DNA from: Gammaproteobacteria bacterium
Lineage (GTDB): Bacteria; Pseudomonadota; Gammaproteobacteria; Pseudomonadales; Azotimanducaceae
Assembly: GCA_024640825.1 (NCBI GenBank)
Contig: JAHEEG010000011.1
Span: 9,988 to 50,623 of the forward strand
Length of the DNA stretch: 40,636 nucleotides
Reading direction: 5' to 3'
A model generated the notes under the pieces. It saw nothing but the letters and a program-made list of their open reading frames with translations, did no database searches and was not told the origin of the DNA. Position numbers and translations under genes: made by a program. Below, one piece after another: positions 1 through 8,400 of the stretch (its first letter is position 1; each line of letters begins with the position of its first letter).

Positions 1-1
1 G

Positions 2-364
2 GCCTTTCAGCCGCTTCCGGATCTGGGAATCAATGGCGAGCTGACTTTAGGAGAAAATATCGGGGACCTCGCGGGTTTGATCGTCGCCTACCGGGCCTAC
101 GAGCTGTCGTTGGGGGAACAACCCGCACCCCGGATCGACGGCCTCAGCGGACAACAGCGCTTCTTTGTCGGCTTTGCGCGCGCCTGGCGGAGCAAGATAC
201 GGGATGAGCTACTGCGCGAGCAGCTGCTGCGGGGCCCTCACTCACCCGCCCGTTATCGGGTCATGGGCACTCTACCCAACATCCCCGAGTTTTACAGCGC
301 GTTCGACGTCAAAGCTGGCGACGCCATGTACCTGCAGGCCGATGCCCGGGTCAAAATCTGGTAG
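2..364 (+). CDS. M13-family (neprilysin/PepO-like) zinc metallopeptidase, C-terminal fragment
   Basis: This is the 3' end of a gene that begins before the window; about 120 codons are visible. The reading opens with GELTLGENIGDLAGL, the M13-family motif (consensus ENxAD) whose Glu is the third zinc ligand. The HExxH helix must lie upstream, outside the window. The end matches the M13 C-terminus: an R-V-x-G-x-x-x-N-x-P-E-F stretch, then a short hydrophilic tail ending in KIW, where family members often end in a C-x-x-W motif. This member lacks that cysteine. M13 enzymes are secreted or lipid-anchored oligopeptidases that cleave small peptides on the amino side of hydrophobic residues. It converges on the crotonase gene at 396, with a hairpin between them. 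Family is confident; specificity cannot be told. Confidence 0.88.
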   Translation, partial: AFQPLPDLGINGELTLGENIGDLAGLIVAYRAYELSLGEQPAPRIDGLSGQQRFFVGFARAWRSKIRDELLREQLLRGPHSPARYRVMGTLPNIPEFYSAFDVKAGDAMYLQADARVKIW

Positions 365-371
365 GCAAGCC

Positions 372-393
372 GCGGGCTTTCCCGTGAGCCCGC
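372..393. terminator. Hairpin between convergent genes, possible bidirectional terminator
   Basis: GCGGGCT at 372-378 and AGCCCGC at 387-393 form a perfect 7-bp stem with an 8-nt loop, lying between the stop of the M13 gene and the stop of the minus-strand crotonase gene. There is no T-tract on either side, so intrinsic termination is only inferred from position and stem strength. Confidence 0.4.
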
Positions 394-395
394 CG

Positions 396-1205
396 TTAGA
401 GCGGAGAGCCTTTGGGGAAGCTCGGGTCGCGTTTCTCCTTGAGGGAGGCGACCCCCTCGCTGGCTTCCGGTCCGGTGAAGCCGAGCATTTCCAAAGCCGT
501 TGAGGCGTCGAAGGTCGGGCCGGCCATGCGCAGCCAGTTGTTGAGAGAGTATTTGGTCCAGCGGATGGCGCTTTGGGCGCCGTCGCGCAGCCTCTCCGCT
601 ACCGCCAGCGCCCGGTCCTGCAGCATGTCGTCGTCCACGCACAGCGAAACCAGGCCGATACGCTCGGCTTCCTCTCCGGACAGGCGGTCGCAGGTGAGCA
701 GATAGTACTTTGCCTTGGCCATACCGCAGAGCAGCGGCCAGATGATGGCGGCGTGGTCTCCCGCTGCTACGCCGAGTCGCGTATGACCGTCGGTCAGGCT
801 CACGGATCTGGCGACGATCGAGATGTCGGCCATCAGCCCGGCCACCAGCCCAGCGCCTACCGCGGGGCCGTTGATGGCCGATATCACCGGCTTGCCGCAG
901 TTGATGAGGTTGTAGACCAGATCCCGGGCTTCTTTCCAGGTTCGGGCTCGGGTTTCGAAATCGTCGATGATCTTCTCCACCATTTCGAAATCGCCGCCTG
1001 CGGAGAATGCTTTGCCCGCACCGGTGAGGATGACCGCGTCGATATCCGGATCTTCGTCCACCTCGCGCCAGACGTAGGTGATCTCCTTGTGGCCGATGGC
1101 GTCTAAAGCGTTGTAGCGCTCAGGGCGATTGAAGGTGATTCGAAGTATGCGGTCTGCCGGGCGGTCGAAAGCCAGGCGCTGATAGTTGGCGTAACGTTCG
1201 CTCAT
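396..1205 (-). CDS. Enoyl-CoA hydratase/isomerase (crotonase) family protein
   Basis: A 269-residue crotonase-fold enzyme, a normal length for the family. The first oxyanion-hole segment is F-S-A-G-G-D-F near residue 70 and the second is G-P-A-V-G-A-G near residue 113. Members hydrate, isomerise or cleave acyl-CoA thioesters in the cytoplasm. At the usual catalytic Glu positions the sequence reads T-D-G-H-T-R-L-G-V-A-A-G-D rather than the classical hydratase P-E-x-x-x-G, so the reaction may not be simple enoyl-CoA hydration. The ATG at 1205 is preceded by a purine-rich AAAGGGG a few bases upstream. It is divergent from the aldehyde dehydrogenase at 1390 and shares a 184-bp upstream region with it. 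Family certain; substrate unknown. Confidence 0.88.
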   Translation of the reverse strand: MSERYANYQRLAFDRPADRILRITFNRPERYNALDAIGHKEITYVWREVDEDPDIDAVILTGAGKAFSAGGDFEMVEKIIDDFETRARTWKEARDLVYNLINCGKPVISAINGPAVGAGLVAGLMADISIVARSVSLTDGHTRLGVAAGDHAAIIWPLLCGMAKAKYYLLTCDRLSGEEAERIGLVSLCVDDDMLQDRALAVAERLRDGAQSAIRWTKYSLNNWLRMAGPTFDASTALEMLGFTGPEASEGVASLKEKRDPSFPKGSPL

Positions 1206-1389
1206 GTGAGCCCCTTTCCCGGATAGATTTGGATCGATGGTTGCGAATCAATGTGCCAAATAATTCGATCATCTACAATTTACCGTTTCAGGGCAGCCGG
1301 GCCCCCGGATACAGGTGTTCGTGGCTACTGCCCGGGGATTTGTGTAAAGTATTCGGTTACGTTTAGCACAGCTCTAAGGGAGGCTCCCC

Positions 1390-2814
1390 ATGTCAGAACA
1401 GACCGTCATGCCAGATCAGGCACCGTCCGCCGCAGAGGAAATTCGTGGTCTGATCGAGCGCTCGCGGGCCGCTCAGGCGCAGATTGAAAACTATACCCAG
1501 GAGCAGGTGAACACCCTGATCCGCGCCATGGTCTGGGCGGCAGCTCGTCCCGGCGTGGCGGAGGAAATCGCCCGGTTTACCGTCGAGGAAACCCAGCTTG
1601 GGAACTACGATGGCAAGTATCTGAAGATCCACCGTAAAACCCGCGCAACGCTTATGGACATCATCGATGACAAGTCCGTGGGCATCATTGAGGAGCTCCC
1701 GGAACGCAACATCGTAAAGATCGCGAAGCCCATGGGCGTGATCGGCGCGCTGTGCCCCTCTACCAATCCCGAAGCGACCCCCGTCATCAAGGCCATTTCC
1801 GCCGTTAAGGGGCGCAATTCCATCATTCTGGCCCCCCATCCCCGGGCTAAGCGTACGAATAAAATGATCTGCGACCTGATGCGCGACGCGCTGGAGCAGT
1901 TCGGCGCGCCCGCTGATCTGGTGATCGGCATCGAAGAGCCGTCCCTGGAGACCACCAATGAGCTCATGCGCCAGTGCGATCGGGTGCTGGCCACCGGCGG
2001 CGGCGCCATGGTCACGGCCGCCTATTCCAGTGGCACCCCGGCTCTGGGCGTCGGTGTGGGCAATGCGGTGATTACCGTGGACGAAACCGCGGATCTGGAC
2101 GACGCTGCCGAGAAGATCCGCATCTCCAAAACGCTGGACCTGGCCGCATCCTGCTCGTCCGACAACTCGGTGCTGCTGGTCGATGCCATTTACGACGAGA
2201 TGCTGGAAAAACTGCTTCATCAGGGCGGTTATCTGGTCAATGAAGAGGAAAAGGCGCGGCTGCAGAACACCATCTGGCACGACGGGCACCTCAACACAGC
2301 TATCGTTGCACAACCGGCGGAGAAGCTGGCGGCCATGGCCGGCATCGAGCTCCCTGAAGGCAAGGAGTTCTTCATCGTTCCGGAAACCGGCTTCGGCCCC
2401 GATTACCCCTTCTCCGGTGAGAAGCTGTCGGTCGTTATGGCCCTGTACCGGGTGAAAGACATCGACGATGCCATCTATCACACCAACGCCATCCAGGCCT
2501 ATCAAGGCCAGGGTCATTCCTGCGGTATCTATTCCAACAGCGATGAAAACATCATGAAGCTGGCTAACGTTACCCGCACGTCGCGGGTCATGGTCAACCA
2601 GCCCCAGTCGGCGTCTAACAGTGGCAATCTTTGGAACGGCATGCGACAGACTTTCTCGCTCGGCTGCGGATCCTGGGGTGGCAACGGAACCAACAACAAC
2701 ATCACCTGGCGCGATCTCATCAACGAGACCTGGGTTTCCAAGCCTTTGGAGACCCCGAAGCAGCTGTGGTCGGACGAAAAGCTGTTCGGCCCGGTGATGG
2801 ACAAGTTGAAGTGA
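1390..2814 (+). CDS. CoA-acylating-type aldehyde dehydrogenase (SauS/EutE-like)
   Basis: A 474-residue NAD(P)-dependent aldehyde dehydrogenase of the branch that makes acyl-CoA from an aldehyde (acetaldehyde or sulfoacetaldehyde dehydrogenase, acylating). The catalytic cysteine is Cys255 in A-A-S-C-S-S-D-N-S. The nucleotide-binding region includes P-x-G-V-I-G-A-L-C-P-S-T-N-P near 114-127 and A-T-G-G-G at 201-205. The general-base Glu of hydrolytic aldehyde dehydrogenases is not apparent, as in the acylating branch. The ATG at 1390 follows AAGGGAGG. It heads a plus-strand cluster with a Rieske oxygenase and a nitroreductase, separated from the oxygenase by 77 bp holding a GC-rich hairpin. Sulfoacetaldehyde is one candidate substrate, but no sulfonate gene lies nearby, so the substrate remains open. 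Confidence 0.85.
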   Translation: MSEQTVMPDQAPSAAEEIRGLIERSRAAQAQIENYTQEQVNTLIRAMVWAAARPGVAEEIARFTVEETQLGNYDGKYLKIHRKTRATLMDIIDDKSVGIIEELPERNIVKIAKPMGVIGALCPSTNPEATPVIKAISAVKGRNSIILAPHPRAKRTNKMICDLMRDALEQFGAPADLVIGIEEPSLETTNELMRQCDRVLATGGGAMVTAAYSSGTPALGVGVGNAVITVDETADLDDAAEKIRISKTLDLAASCSSDNSVLLVDAIYDEMLEKLLHQGGYLVNEEEKARLQNTIWHDGHLNTAIVAQPAEKLAAMAGIELPEGKEFFIVPETGFGPDYPFSGEKLSVVMALYRVKDIDDAIYHTNAIQAYQGQGHSCGIYSNSDENIMKLANVTRTSRVMVNQPQSASNSGNLWNGMRQTFSLGCGSWGGNGTNNNITWRDLINETWVSKPLETPKQLWSDEKLFGPVMDKLK

Positions 2815-2822
2815 ACCCGACT

Positions 2823-2856
2823 CCAGGCTCGCGCTCGCTCCGGGAGCGGGGCCTGG
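2823..2856 (+). terminator. GC-rich hairpin between aldehyde dehydrogenase and Rieske genes
   Basis: CCAGGC (2823-2828) pairs with GCCTGG (2851-2856), and inside it CGCTC (2832-2836) pairs with GAGCG (2844-2848). No T-tract follows, so it could be an attenuating or mRNA-stabilising element rather than a terminator. Confidence 0.35.
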
Positions 2857-2891
2857 ACAGATGATCACGAACAAGCCGTGACGGACAGACG

Positions 2892-4037
2892 ATGACGGAC
2901 AGAAGTTTGGAGCTCCTGGCCCTCACCCGGCGAGCGCTGGTTCATTATCGGAACCGCACAACCGATCAGGCGGACGGCATCATGTCGATGCCTGTGGCAG
3001 CTTATACAGATCCTGAGCGCTATGAGCGCGAGGTGGATCGGGTATTTCGTCATCTGCCCCTCGCTATGGCCCTGAGCCTCGAACTGCCCGAGCCGGGTTC
3101 CTATCTGGCCATCGATCAGCTCAACGCTCCGGTGCTGCTGGTGCGGGGTGAAGACGGCACGGTACGCGCTTTCCTGAATGCCTGCCGGCATCGCGGGGCG
3201 CCGGTCTGTAAACCCGGTACCGGCAACGCGCGGGTGTTCGCCTGTCCCTATCACGCCTGGACCTACAACACTCAGGGTGAGCTGGTAGGCCGCTACCGCG
3301 GGGAGACCTTTGGCGACGTCGACGAATCGGTGCTGGGACTGACGTCCCTGTCGTGTGCCGAACGAAGCGGCCTGATCTGGGTTACGTTGTCACCTGACGA
3401 AGCTTTTGATGTCGACGAGTGGCTGGGGCCTTTTCAGGCCGAGCTGGACACCTTGGACCTGACCAACTGGCATATTTACGAGCAGCGAGAGATCTTGGGC
3501 CCGGGCTGGAAAGTCACCATGGACGGCTACCTTGAGGTTTACCATCACGATTCCGTGCACGGTAAGACGGTTGGCGAGCACACCATTGGCAATCTGCTCG
3601 TGCACGATACGTATGGGCCGCACCAGCGCATGGTCTTCGGTCGTCGCTCTCTGGGCGCGCTGGCGGATAGGGCCGAGTCTGATTGGAACCCGGGACAGGA
3701 CATCCGTCTCATCCACTCGGGTTTTCCGAATCTTTCTATATCGGGCATTCTGGGCGACCACTGCCTGGTAAGCCATATTTTCCCTGGCCCCACCATCGAC
3801 ACCACGCTTACCCGCCAGACGGTTCTGGCTGCCAAGCCGCCGGTTACGCCGGAGGAAGAAAAGGCCACGGCAACCTTCAGCGCCATGGTTCTGCAGGCCG
3901 TGCGCGACGAGGACTATGCCATGGGGTTCCGAATTCAGGCCGGGTTGCGGTCCGGAGCCAACACGGAGTTCCTGTACGGTCGCAACGAGCCGGCGGTGCA
4001 GAACTATCACCGCTGGATTTCTCGATTCGTGAACTGA
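2892..4037 (+). CDS. Rieske [2Fe-2S] aromatic-ring-hydroxylating oxygenase, alpha subunit
   Basis: A 381-residue catalytic subunit of a Rieske non-heme iron oxygenase. The Rieske cluster ligands are Cys98-x-His100 and Cys118-x2-His121, with the usual 17-residue spacing. The catalytic-domain mononuclear iron motif is D-G-Y-L-E-V-Y-H-H-D-S-V-H, giving His218/219 and His223; an Asp in the later R-D-E-D-Y segment is the likely third ligand. These enzymes use O2 and electrons from a reductase or ferredoxin to hydroxylate or demethylate aromatic or other substrates. No beta subunit, ferredoxin or reductase is encoded nearby, so electrons must come from elsewhere or from a partner such as the adjacent flavoprotein. 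No strong ribosome site precedes the ATG at 2892. Confidence 0.92.
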   Translation: MTDRSLELLALTRRALVHYRNRTTDQADGIMSMPVAAYTDPERYEREVDRVFRHLPLAMALSLELPEPGSYLAIDQLNAPVLLVRGEDGTVRAFLNACRHRGAPVCKPGTGNARVFACPYHAWTYNTQGELVGRYRGETFGDVDESVLGLTSLSCAERSGLIWVTLSPDEAFDVDEWLGPFQAELDTLDLTNWHIYEQREILGPGWKVTMDGYLEVYHHDSVHGKTVGEHTIGNLLVHDTYGPHQRMVFGRRSLGALADRAESDWNPGQDIRLIHSGFPNLSISGILGDHCLVSHIFPGPTIDTTLTRQTVLAAKPPVTPEEEKATATFSAMVLQAVRDEDYAMGFRIQAGLRSGANTEFLYGRNEPAVQNYHRWISRFVN

Positions 4038-4053
4038 ACCAGAGCGGCTGCTG

Positions 4054-4791
4054 ATGGAACGATCTGAAGGCATGTCGCACCCGCTGCAGAACGAAGCGCT
4101 GCCTGAAGATCAGGTGGGTCTTCTCGAAGGCCTGACTTCCACCCGGGCGATCCGCCGCTATCGCGATGAACCCATACCGGACTCTGCCCTGCGCGCCATG
4201 CTGTTTGCGGCTACCCGAGGGCCCAGCGGTTCCAACAGGCAACCGTTCCGCTTTGTGGTGCTGACGGACAGCGAGCGAGCCCGCCAGGCCAAGGCGCTGA
4301 TCGGCGACGCCGCGCGGGCGCTCTGGTCGGCCAAACGTGCCCGAGACGGCTACGACCAGGGCTCAGGCAAAGTGGCCGATTCTCCGAAGGCACGGTTGGC
4401 CAGAACCATGGACGACTATGTTGCGCATTTTGAGACGGCGCCGGTCCTGGTGCTGCCTTGCCTGGTCCGCTATCGCGAGCCGTCTCCTATGGAGGGAGCC
4501 TCGGTTTATCCCGCCGTGCAGAACCTGCTGCTGGCAGCCCGCGCCCTGGGCTATGGCGGCGTCATCACCGGCTTTCACGGCCAGGTGGATAAGCCCTTGA
4601 AAGAACTTTTGGGTATTCCGGAAGAAGTATTCATCGCCGCAACCGTAACTCTGGGTCGGCCACGGGGCGCACACGGCCCGGTTCGGCGCAGACCTCTGCC
4701 GGAGCTGGTCTACGGCGATCGCTGGGAGGTGGCGCCGGACTGGGCGGTGGACCCTCCAGGCACCCGGTATACCCGCGCCGGCCCCCCGTAA
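4054..4791 (+). CDS. Nitroreductase-family FMN flavoprotein
   Basis: A 245-residue member of the FMN-dependent nitroreductase superfamily. The N-terminal phosphate-binding pattern T-R-A-I-R-R-Y-R-D-E-P-I-P is followed by the R-G-P-S-G-S-N-R-Q-P-F segment that contacts FMN. The C-terminal half contains A-V-Q-N-L-L-L-A-A-R-A-L-G-Y-G, typical of the dimer core. Such enzymes reduce nitro groups, quinones or enones with NAD(P)H. It starts 16 bp after the Rieske gene, so the two are probably cotranscribed. A role as electron supplier or in processing the same substrate is an inference. ATG at 4054 was chosen; an internal ATG at 4072 is possible. Confidence 0.88.
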   Translation: MERSEGMSHPLQNEALPEDQVGLLEGLTSTRAIRRYRDEPIPDSALRAMLFAATRGPSGSNRQPFRFVVLTDSERARQAKALIGDAARALWSAKRARDGYDQGSGKVADSPKARLARTMDDYVAHFETAPVLVLPCLVRYREPSPMEGASVYPAVQNLLLAARALGYGGVITGFHGQVDKPLKELLGIPEEVFIAATVTLGRPRGAHGPVRRRPLPELVYGDRWEVAPDWAVDPPGTRYTRAGPP

Positions 4792-4866
4792 CCCGGGATA
4801 ACCCGCAGACAGGGCTCTGGGGGATTACGTAGTGATGCGGCCTTTATCGTCGCTTATTATCCACGC

Positions 4867-5289
4867 ATGAATTCTGCTTCTACCTGCGGCGCGCTTTGGT
4901 TCTCTGCCCGCTGCCTGGTGATCGCCGCCTTTGCCCTGCGCGTCCTGGTGCCGGTGGGATACATGCCCACAGCGGTTTCCGGTGGCTGGTTTCTGCAGCT
5001 GTGCCCCGACGGCTTGAGCGCGCAGGTCATGAGTCGGTTGCTGGGTGGTGGTCACGGGCATCATCATCACGTCGATGACGCAGGTTCTGCGGAACGCCTG
5101 CAGTGTGATCTGGGCGGCGCGCTCTCTGCTGAACTCTGCAAGGCAGACGTTGTGGCTCTGCAGAGTGGCGCAACCGCAGGGCTGCCTCGCGTCGCCGGGG
5201 AAGCGTCTACGACCGATTTACTGATCCTCCTCGCCTTTCGATCTAGGGCACCCCCAACTTCTTCTCGCGGACTTTTCCTGACGGCCTGA
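4867..5289 (+). CDS. DUF2946-like small membrane/secreted protein, probable copper-associated
   Basis: A 140-residue protein with an N-terminal hydrophobic segment (about residues 14-35, ending V-P-V-G-Y-M-P), a His-rich stretch (H-G-H-H-H-H at about 64-69), paired cysteines near residue 80 and later, and a C-terminal hydrophobic stretch ending in R-A-P-P. The arginine- and proline-containing end and the V-P-x-G-(Y/F)-M-P segment are characteristic of DUF2946, a family often found next to TonB-dependent copper receptors. It lies 81 bp before such a receptor here. It probably sits in the inner membrane or periplasm and binds metal; the biochemical role is unknown. No clear ribosome site precedes ATG 4867. 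Confidence 0.72.
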   Translation: MNSASTCGALWFSARCLVIAAFALRVLVPVGYMPTAVSGGWFLQLCPDGLSAQVMSRLLGGGHGHHHHVDDAGSAERLQCDLGGALSAELCKADVVALQSGATAGLPRVAGEASTTDLLILLAFRSRAPPTSSRGLFLTA

Positions 5290-5370
5290 GCGGCGAAGCC
5301 GGCGCAGCAGCGCATTGGTGGATCTACCCCGGTTCGGGCTCGGATGTTCCCTTTTTAGTGAGAGAAGATC

Positions 5371-7485
5371 ATGCGACTTGTTTTCGTTTCCCTAGCGCTG
5401 GCGACGATGTTGCTGGCGCGCCCGCTGGCCGCGACGGCCCAAACGCCCAACTTTGAAGATACGCCCGTGCGGGCGCCTCTGCGAAAACCCCTGGAGGAGG
5501 TTCTGGTAACCGCCGAGCACGACACTCGCGTCTTCGAACCGGCGGAGACGCTTGATATGGCGCCGGATTCTGCGGAACTGCTGCGCAATGCGCCCGGAGC
5601 AAACGTTGTCAGCAATGGCCCGCTGACCGGCATGGCCTACTACCGCGGCATGTCCCGGTTCCGCATCAGTTCCCGGATCAACGGTGCCTTTATCAGCCCG
5701 GGTGGCCCCAACTGGATGGATCCTCCGCTGTCCTACGCCCCCGCCGCCCATCTGGATACGCTGGAGATCTATCGGGGTATCGCCCCTGTCTCGGCGGGGC
5801 AGGAAACCATTGGTGGGGTGGTGAATGCGACGACCTGGTCCGGGTCCTTCGCAGATCAGGGTGCCGAACTGCATGGCCGCATGCGAACCGGGGCCCAGTC
5901 GGTGAACGATTCCACCCTGCTCAGCGGCGCGTTCGTGCTGTCGGACAGGGCGCAGCGGCTGAAGCTGTCGGGCCTCAGCGAGCGGGCGGACGACGCTTCC
6001 TTCGGAGGGGGTGACATAGTGCCCACGGAATACCGGCGCGATCGCTTCGATATCGGTTACGGTTTTCGCCAGGGTGTGCATACCTTGCAGCTTGATTTTG
6101 GCCGCAATGAGACCGGGCACACGGGTACGCCGGCGTTGCCCATGGATATTGCGTACATCGATTCCAACCTCTACGGATTGGCCTACGAGTTCGATGGGGA
6201 GCGCTGGCAGGTGGACGCTCGCCTTTACTACAGCCAGATCGATCACGGCATGAGCAACTATCATCTTCGGCCGTCACCAGGCGAAGTGCGCAACTACCGC
6301 CGCAATACCACCGATGGTCGTAATGCCGGCTTTACGTTTTCCGCCAACCGGAACGGTTGGGCCTTGGGCATGGACGTGCATGACGAGAGGCACAATGGCG
6401 AGATCGACAATCCCCAGGTGCCGCAGTTTTTCGTTGATGCCTTCAACGACGCCGAACGGCGTGTGGTCGGCTTGTTCGTTCAGCGTCAGCTTGCGCTGGC
6501 AGAGAACTGGTCCGCGGAGCTGGGCTTGCGCTACAACCGGGTGACCACGGATGCAGGCCGAGTGGACGCCACGCCGGCACGATTGGGCATCCCTCCCGCG
6601 GTGCAGCTTCGGGACAGCTTCAACACGGCCGACCGGTCCGTTGCTGACAACAACGTGGACGGAGTTGCCAAAATCTACTTTGCGCCGCGGTCCGGGCTGC
6701 AGTACTTCGCCGGCGTTTCCCGGAAAACCCGGTCGCCCGCCTATCAGGAACGTTACCTGTGGCTGCCGCTGCAAGCCACAGCCGGACTCGCCGACGGGCT
6801 TACCTATACCGGCAGGATAGATCTCGATGCGGAGGTCGCGCGCGAGGTAGAGCTGGGCCTGGACTGGGAGACGTCGACGCTGTCGCTGTCACCGCGCGTT
6901 TTTTATCGGGATGTGAAAGACTACATTCAAGGTACCCCGTCTACCAACGTTGATGCCGTTACTTTCGTGCGGATGATGAACATGATGAACGGCGCCTCAA
7001 TGGCAGATCCTTTGGAGCTCAACAACGTGGACGCAACTTTCTACGGCTTCGACGTGGACTGGCGCTACACGATGAACGCGCGCTGGTCGCTTAGCGGTGC
7101 TGTGAACTACGTGCGCGGCAAGCGAGAAGATATTGATGACGACCTTTATCGAATAGCACCACTGAATGGGCGCCTCGCCGTCGACTATCGGGACGAGAAC
7201 TGGGGGCTGAGCCTTGAAAGTCTGCTGTACGCGCGTCAGAACCGGGTCTCTGCAACCAACGCCGAACGAACCAGCGACAGCTATGAGGTGTTCAGTTTCC
7301 GGGGGTTCTGGCAGCTGACCCGGGAACTGCGGCTGAGCTCAGGGGTCGATAATTTGTTGGACAAGCGATATGAGGATCATCTTGCTGGCGTGAATCGCGT
7401 CACGGGAAATCCGGATATCGCGCCTGGCCAGCGCCTGCCGGGCTACGGACGCAGTGTGTTTGCGCGTCTGGACTACCAGTGGTAG
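5371..7485 (+). CDS. TonB-dependent outer-membrane receptor, OprC/NosA-like (putative copper receptor)
   Basis: A 704-residue outer-membrane receptor with a signal peptide (cleavage likely after A-A-T-A-Q near residue 24). A TonB-box-like segment (E-E-V-L-V-T-A) precedes the plug domain (about 45-155, including E-I-Y-R-G-I-A-P-V-S-A-G-Q) and a beta-barrel ending in the aromatic Tyr-Gln-Trp. The plug has G-G-P-N-W-M-D-P-P, matching the M-D-P-P of OprC/NosA copper receptors, and the barrel has the family-typical S-P-A-Y-Q-E-R-Y-L-W-L-P. A Met cluster (M-M-N-M-M-N-G-A-S-M) lies near residue 535. OprC's metal-binding Cys before M-D-P-P is absent. ATG at 5371 follows GAGAGAAG. It lies between a DUF2946-like gene and a lipoprotein gene. 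Copper is the favoured substrate but not proven. Confidence 0.85.
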   Translation: MRLVFVSLALATMLLARPLAATAQTPNFEDTPVRAPLRKPLEEVLVTAEHDTRVFEPAETLDMAPDSAELLRNAPGANVVSNGPLTGMAYYRGMSRFRISSRINGAFISPGGPNWMDPPLSYAPAAHLDTLEIYRGIAPVSAGQETIGGVVNATTWSGSFADQGAELHGRMRTGAQSVNDSTLLSGAFVLSDRAQRLKLSGLSERADDASFGGGDIVPTEYRRDRFDIGYGFRQGVHTLQLDFGRNETGHTGTPALPMDIAYIDSNLYGLAYEFDGERWQVDARLYYSQIDHGMSNYHLRPSPGEVRNYRRNTTDGRNAGFTFSANRNGWALGMDVHDERHNGEIDNPQVPQFFVDAFNDAERRVVGLFVQRQLALAENWSAELGLRYNRVTTDAGRVDATPARLGIPPAVQLRDSFNTADRSVADNNVDGVAKIYFAPRSGLQYFAGVSRKTRSPAYQERYLWLPLQATAGLADGLTYTGRIDLDAEVAREVELGLDWETSTLSLSPRVFYRDVKDYIQGTPSTNVDAVTFVRMMNMMNGASMADPLELNNVDATFYGFDVDWRYTMNARWSLSGAVNYVRGKREDIDDDLYRIAPLNGRLAVDYRDENWGLSLESLLYARQNRVSATNAERTSDSYEVFSFRGFWQLTRELRLSSGVDNLLDKRYEDHLAGVNRVTGNPDIAPGQRLPGYGRSVFARLDYQW

Positions 7486-7515
7486 CTATGCGGCGATAGA
7501 GAGGTGTATAGACTC

Positions 7516-8358
7516 ATGCGGTTTGCGTTGGTTTTGCTGTCGGGAATTCTGATGGGTTGCGCTGGTAGCGGTGGTTCTTTCCCGGTTCCGTCAACGTATG
7601 AGCCGTTCGTCGGAACCTACAGGGGCAGCTTCGCATCGGCCCTCACGGAAGATCCCACCGACGACCTGAACTACAGTTCGTGCAACCCTGCGGTGGCGGA
7701 CTGCAAGGTGCATGATGATCCGCTGGTGGACATTTTGTTGCAGCTCTCGGTCGCCGATAACGGAGACCTTGCGGTGGCTTTTTTCCGATCGCCGTCGGAT
7801 CTGGCGGCCGGCCGCCCGCTCGATTTGCTGGGGCGCGGGTGCATCACCCGTCTCGGCGCTGCGGAGTCGTTTGATGTCCGTCGCGAGCCGACGGGCTCCC
7901 TATGGACGGCCAGGTTTCCGCTGACCGTGGAAAACCGGCTGTGTCTCGGCAAGCTGCGACCGACCTCTGGTCACGCCATAGAGCTCGGCTACCATGTCGG
8001 TCCGGCAGACGGCGACCCCTACATCGATGTCGTCATCGACAAAGCCGTGGTCAGCGAAAACTACATGTACGTCAAGGAAGACGGCGTTCAAAAGCGCGTG
8101 CGCCTGAATCTCGCCGGCAAGCTCGGAGAGGGCAGCCAGGCGCGCTACCAGGTATGCATCGAAAACGACCTGGGCGAGTTCGATCGATGCGTGCTGACGG
8201 ACAAAAAGCTCAAGCAGGTCTTCCTGCCGGTTCCCCTTCCAGGCGGGGTCGCCGCCAACTATACCTGGTGGCACGATCTCAATCCGAACCTGAAACGGAC
8301 CCGCGGGCTCTACTCGCTGGAACAATACACGGGTCGTTTTAATCGCGAGGACGGCTGA
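7516..8358 (+). CDS. Hypothetical lipoprotein downstream of the TonB receptor
   Basis: A 280-residue protein beginning with a lipoprotein signal: Met-Arg-Phe, a hydrophobic stretch and the lipobox L-M-G-C, so Cys14 would be lipidated; the next residue is Ala. The mature part is mostly beta-strand-like, with several Cys residues in two groups, but no domain I recognise. A GTG at 7504 is in frame, but the GAGAGG at 7498-7503 is correctly spaced for ATG 7516. It follows the TonB-dependent receptor by 30 bp and is probably cotranscribed, suggesting an accessory surface or periplasmic role in the same uptake process. Function not known. Confidence 0.75.
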   Translation: MRFALVLLSGILMGCAGSGGSFPVPSTYEPFVGTYRGSFASALTEDPTDDLNYSSCNPAVADCKVHDDPLVDILLQLSVADNGDLAVAFFRSPSDLAAGRPLDLLGRGCITRLGAAESFDVRREPTGSLWTARFPLTVENRLCLGKLRPTSGHAIELGYHVGPADGDPYIDVVIDKAVVSENYMYVKEDGVQKRVRLNLAGKLGEGSQARYQVCIENDLGEFDRCVLTDKKLKQVFLPVPLPGGVAANYTWWHDLNPNLKRTRGLYSLEQYTGRFNREDG

Positions 8359-8377
8359 GGTTGGAGGACCTCCAGCC
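8359..8377. terminator. Hairpin between convergent lipoprotein and small secreted protein genes
   Basis: GGTTGGAGG (8359-8367) pairs with CCTCCAGCC (8369-8377), with one G-T pair. The innermost pairs probably open to give a 3-nt loop. The hairpin begins immediately after the lipoprotein stop codon. No T-tract is present. Confidence 0.4.
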
Positions 8378-8400
8378 GCTGCCGGTTCGGAACGTCGCCG

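Noticed and set aside
1393-2874. Long minus-strand open frame opposite the aldehyde dehydrogenase
   Set aside because: It is antisense to a clear aldehyde dehydrogenase with catalytic Cys; high GC in third positions of the true gene creates the open antisense frame.
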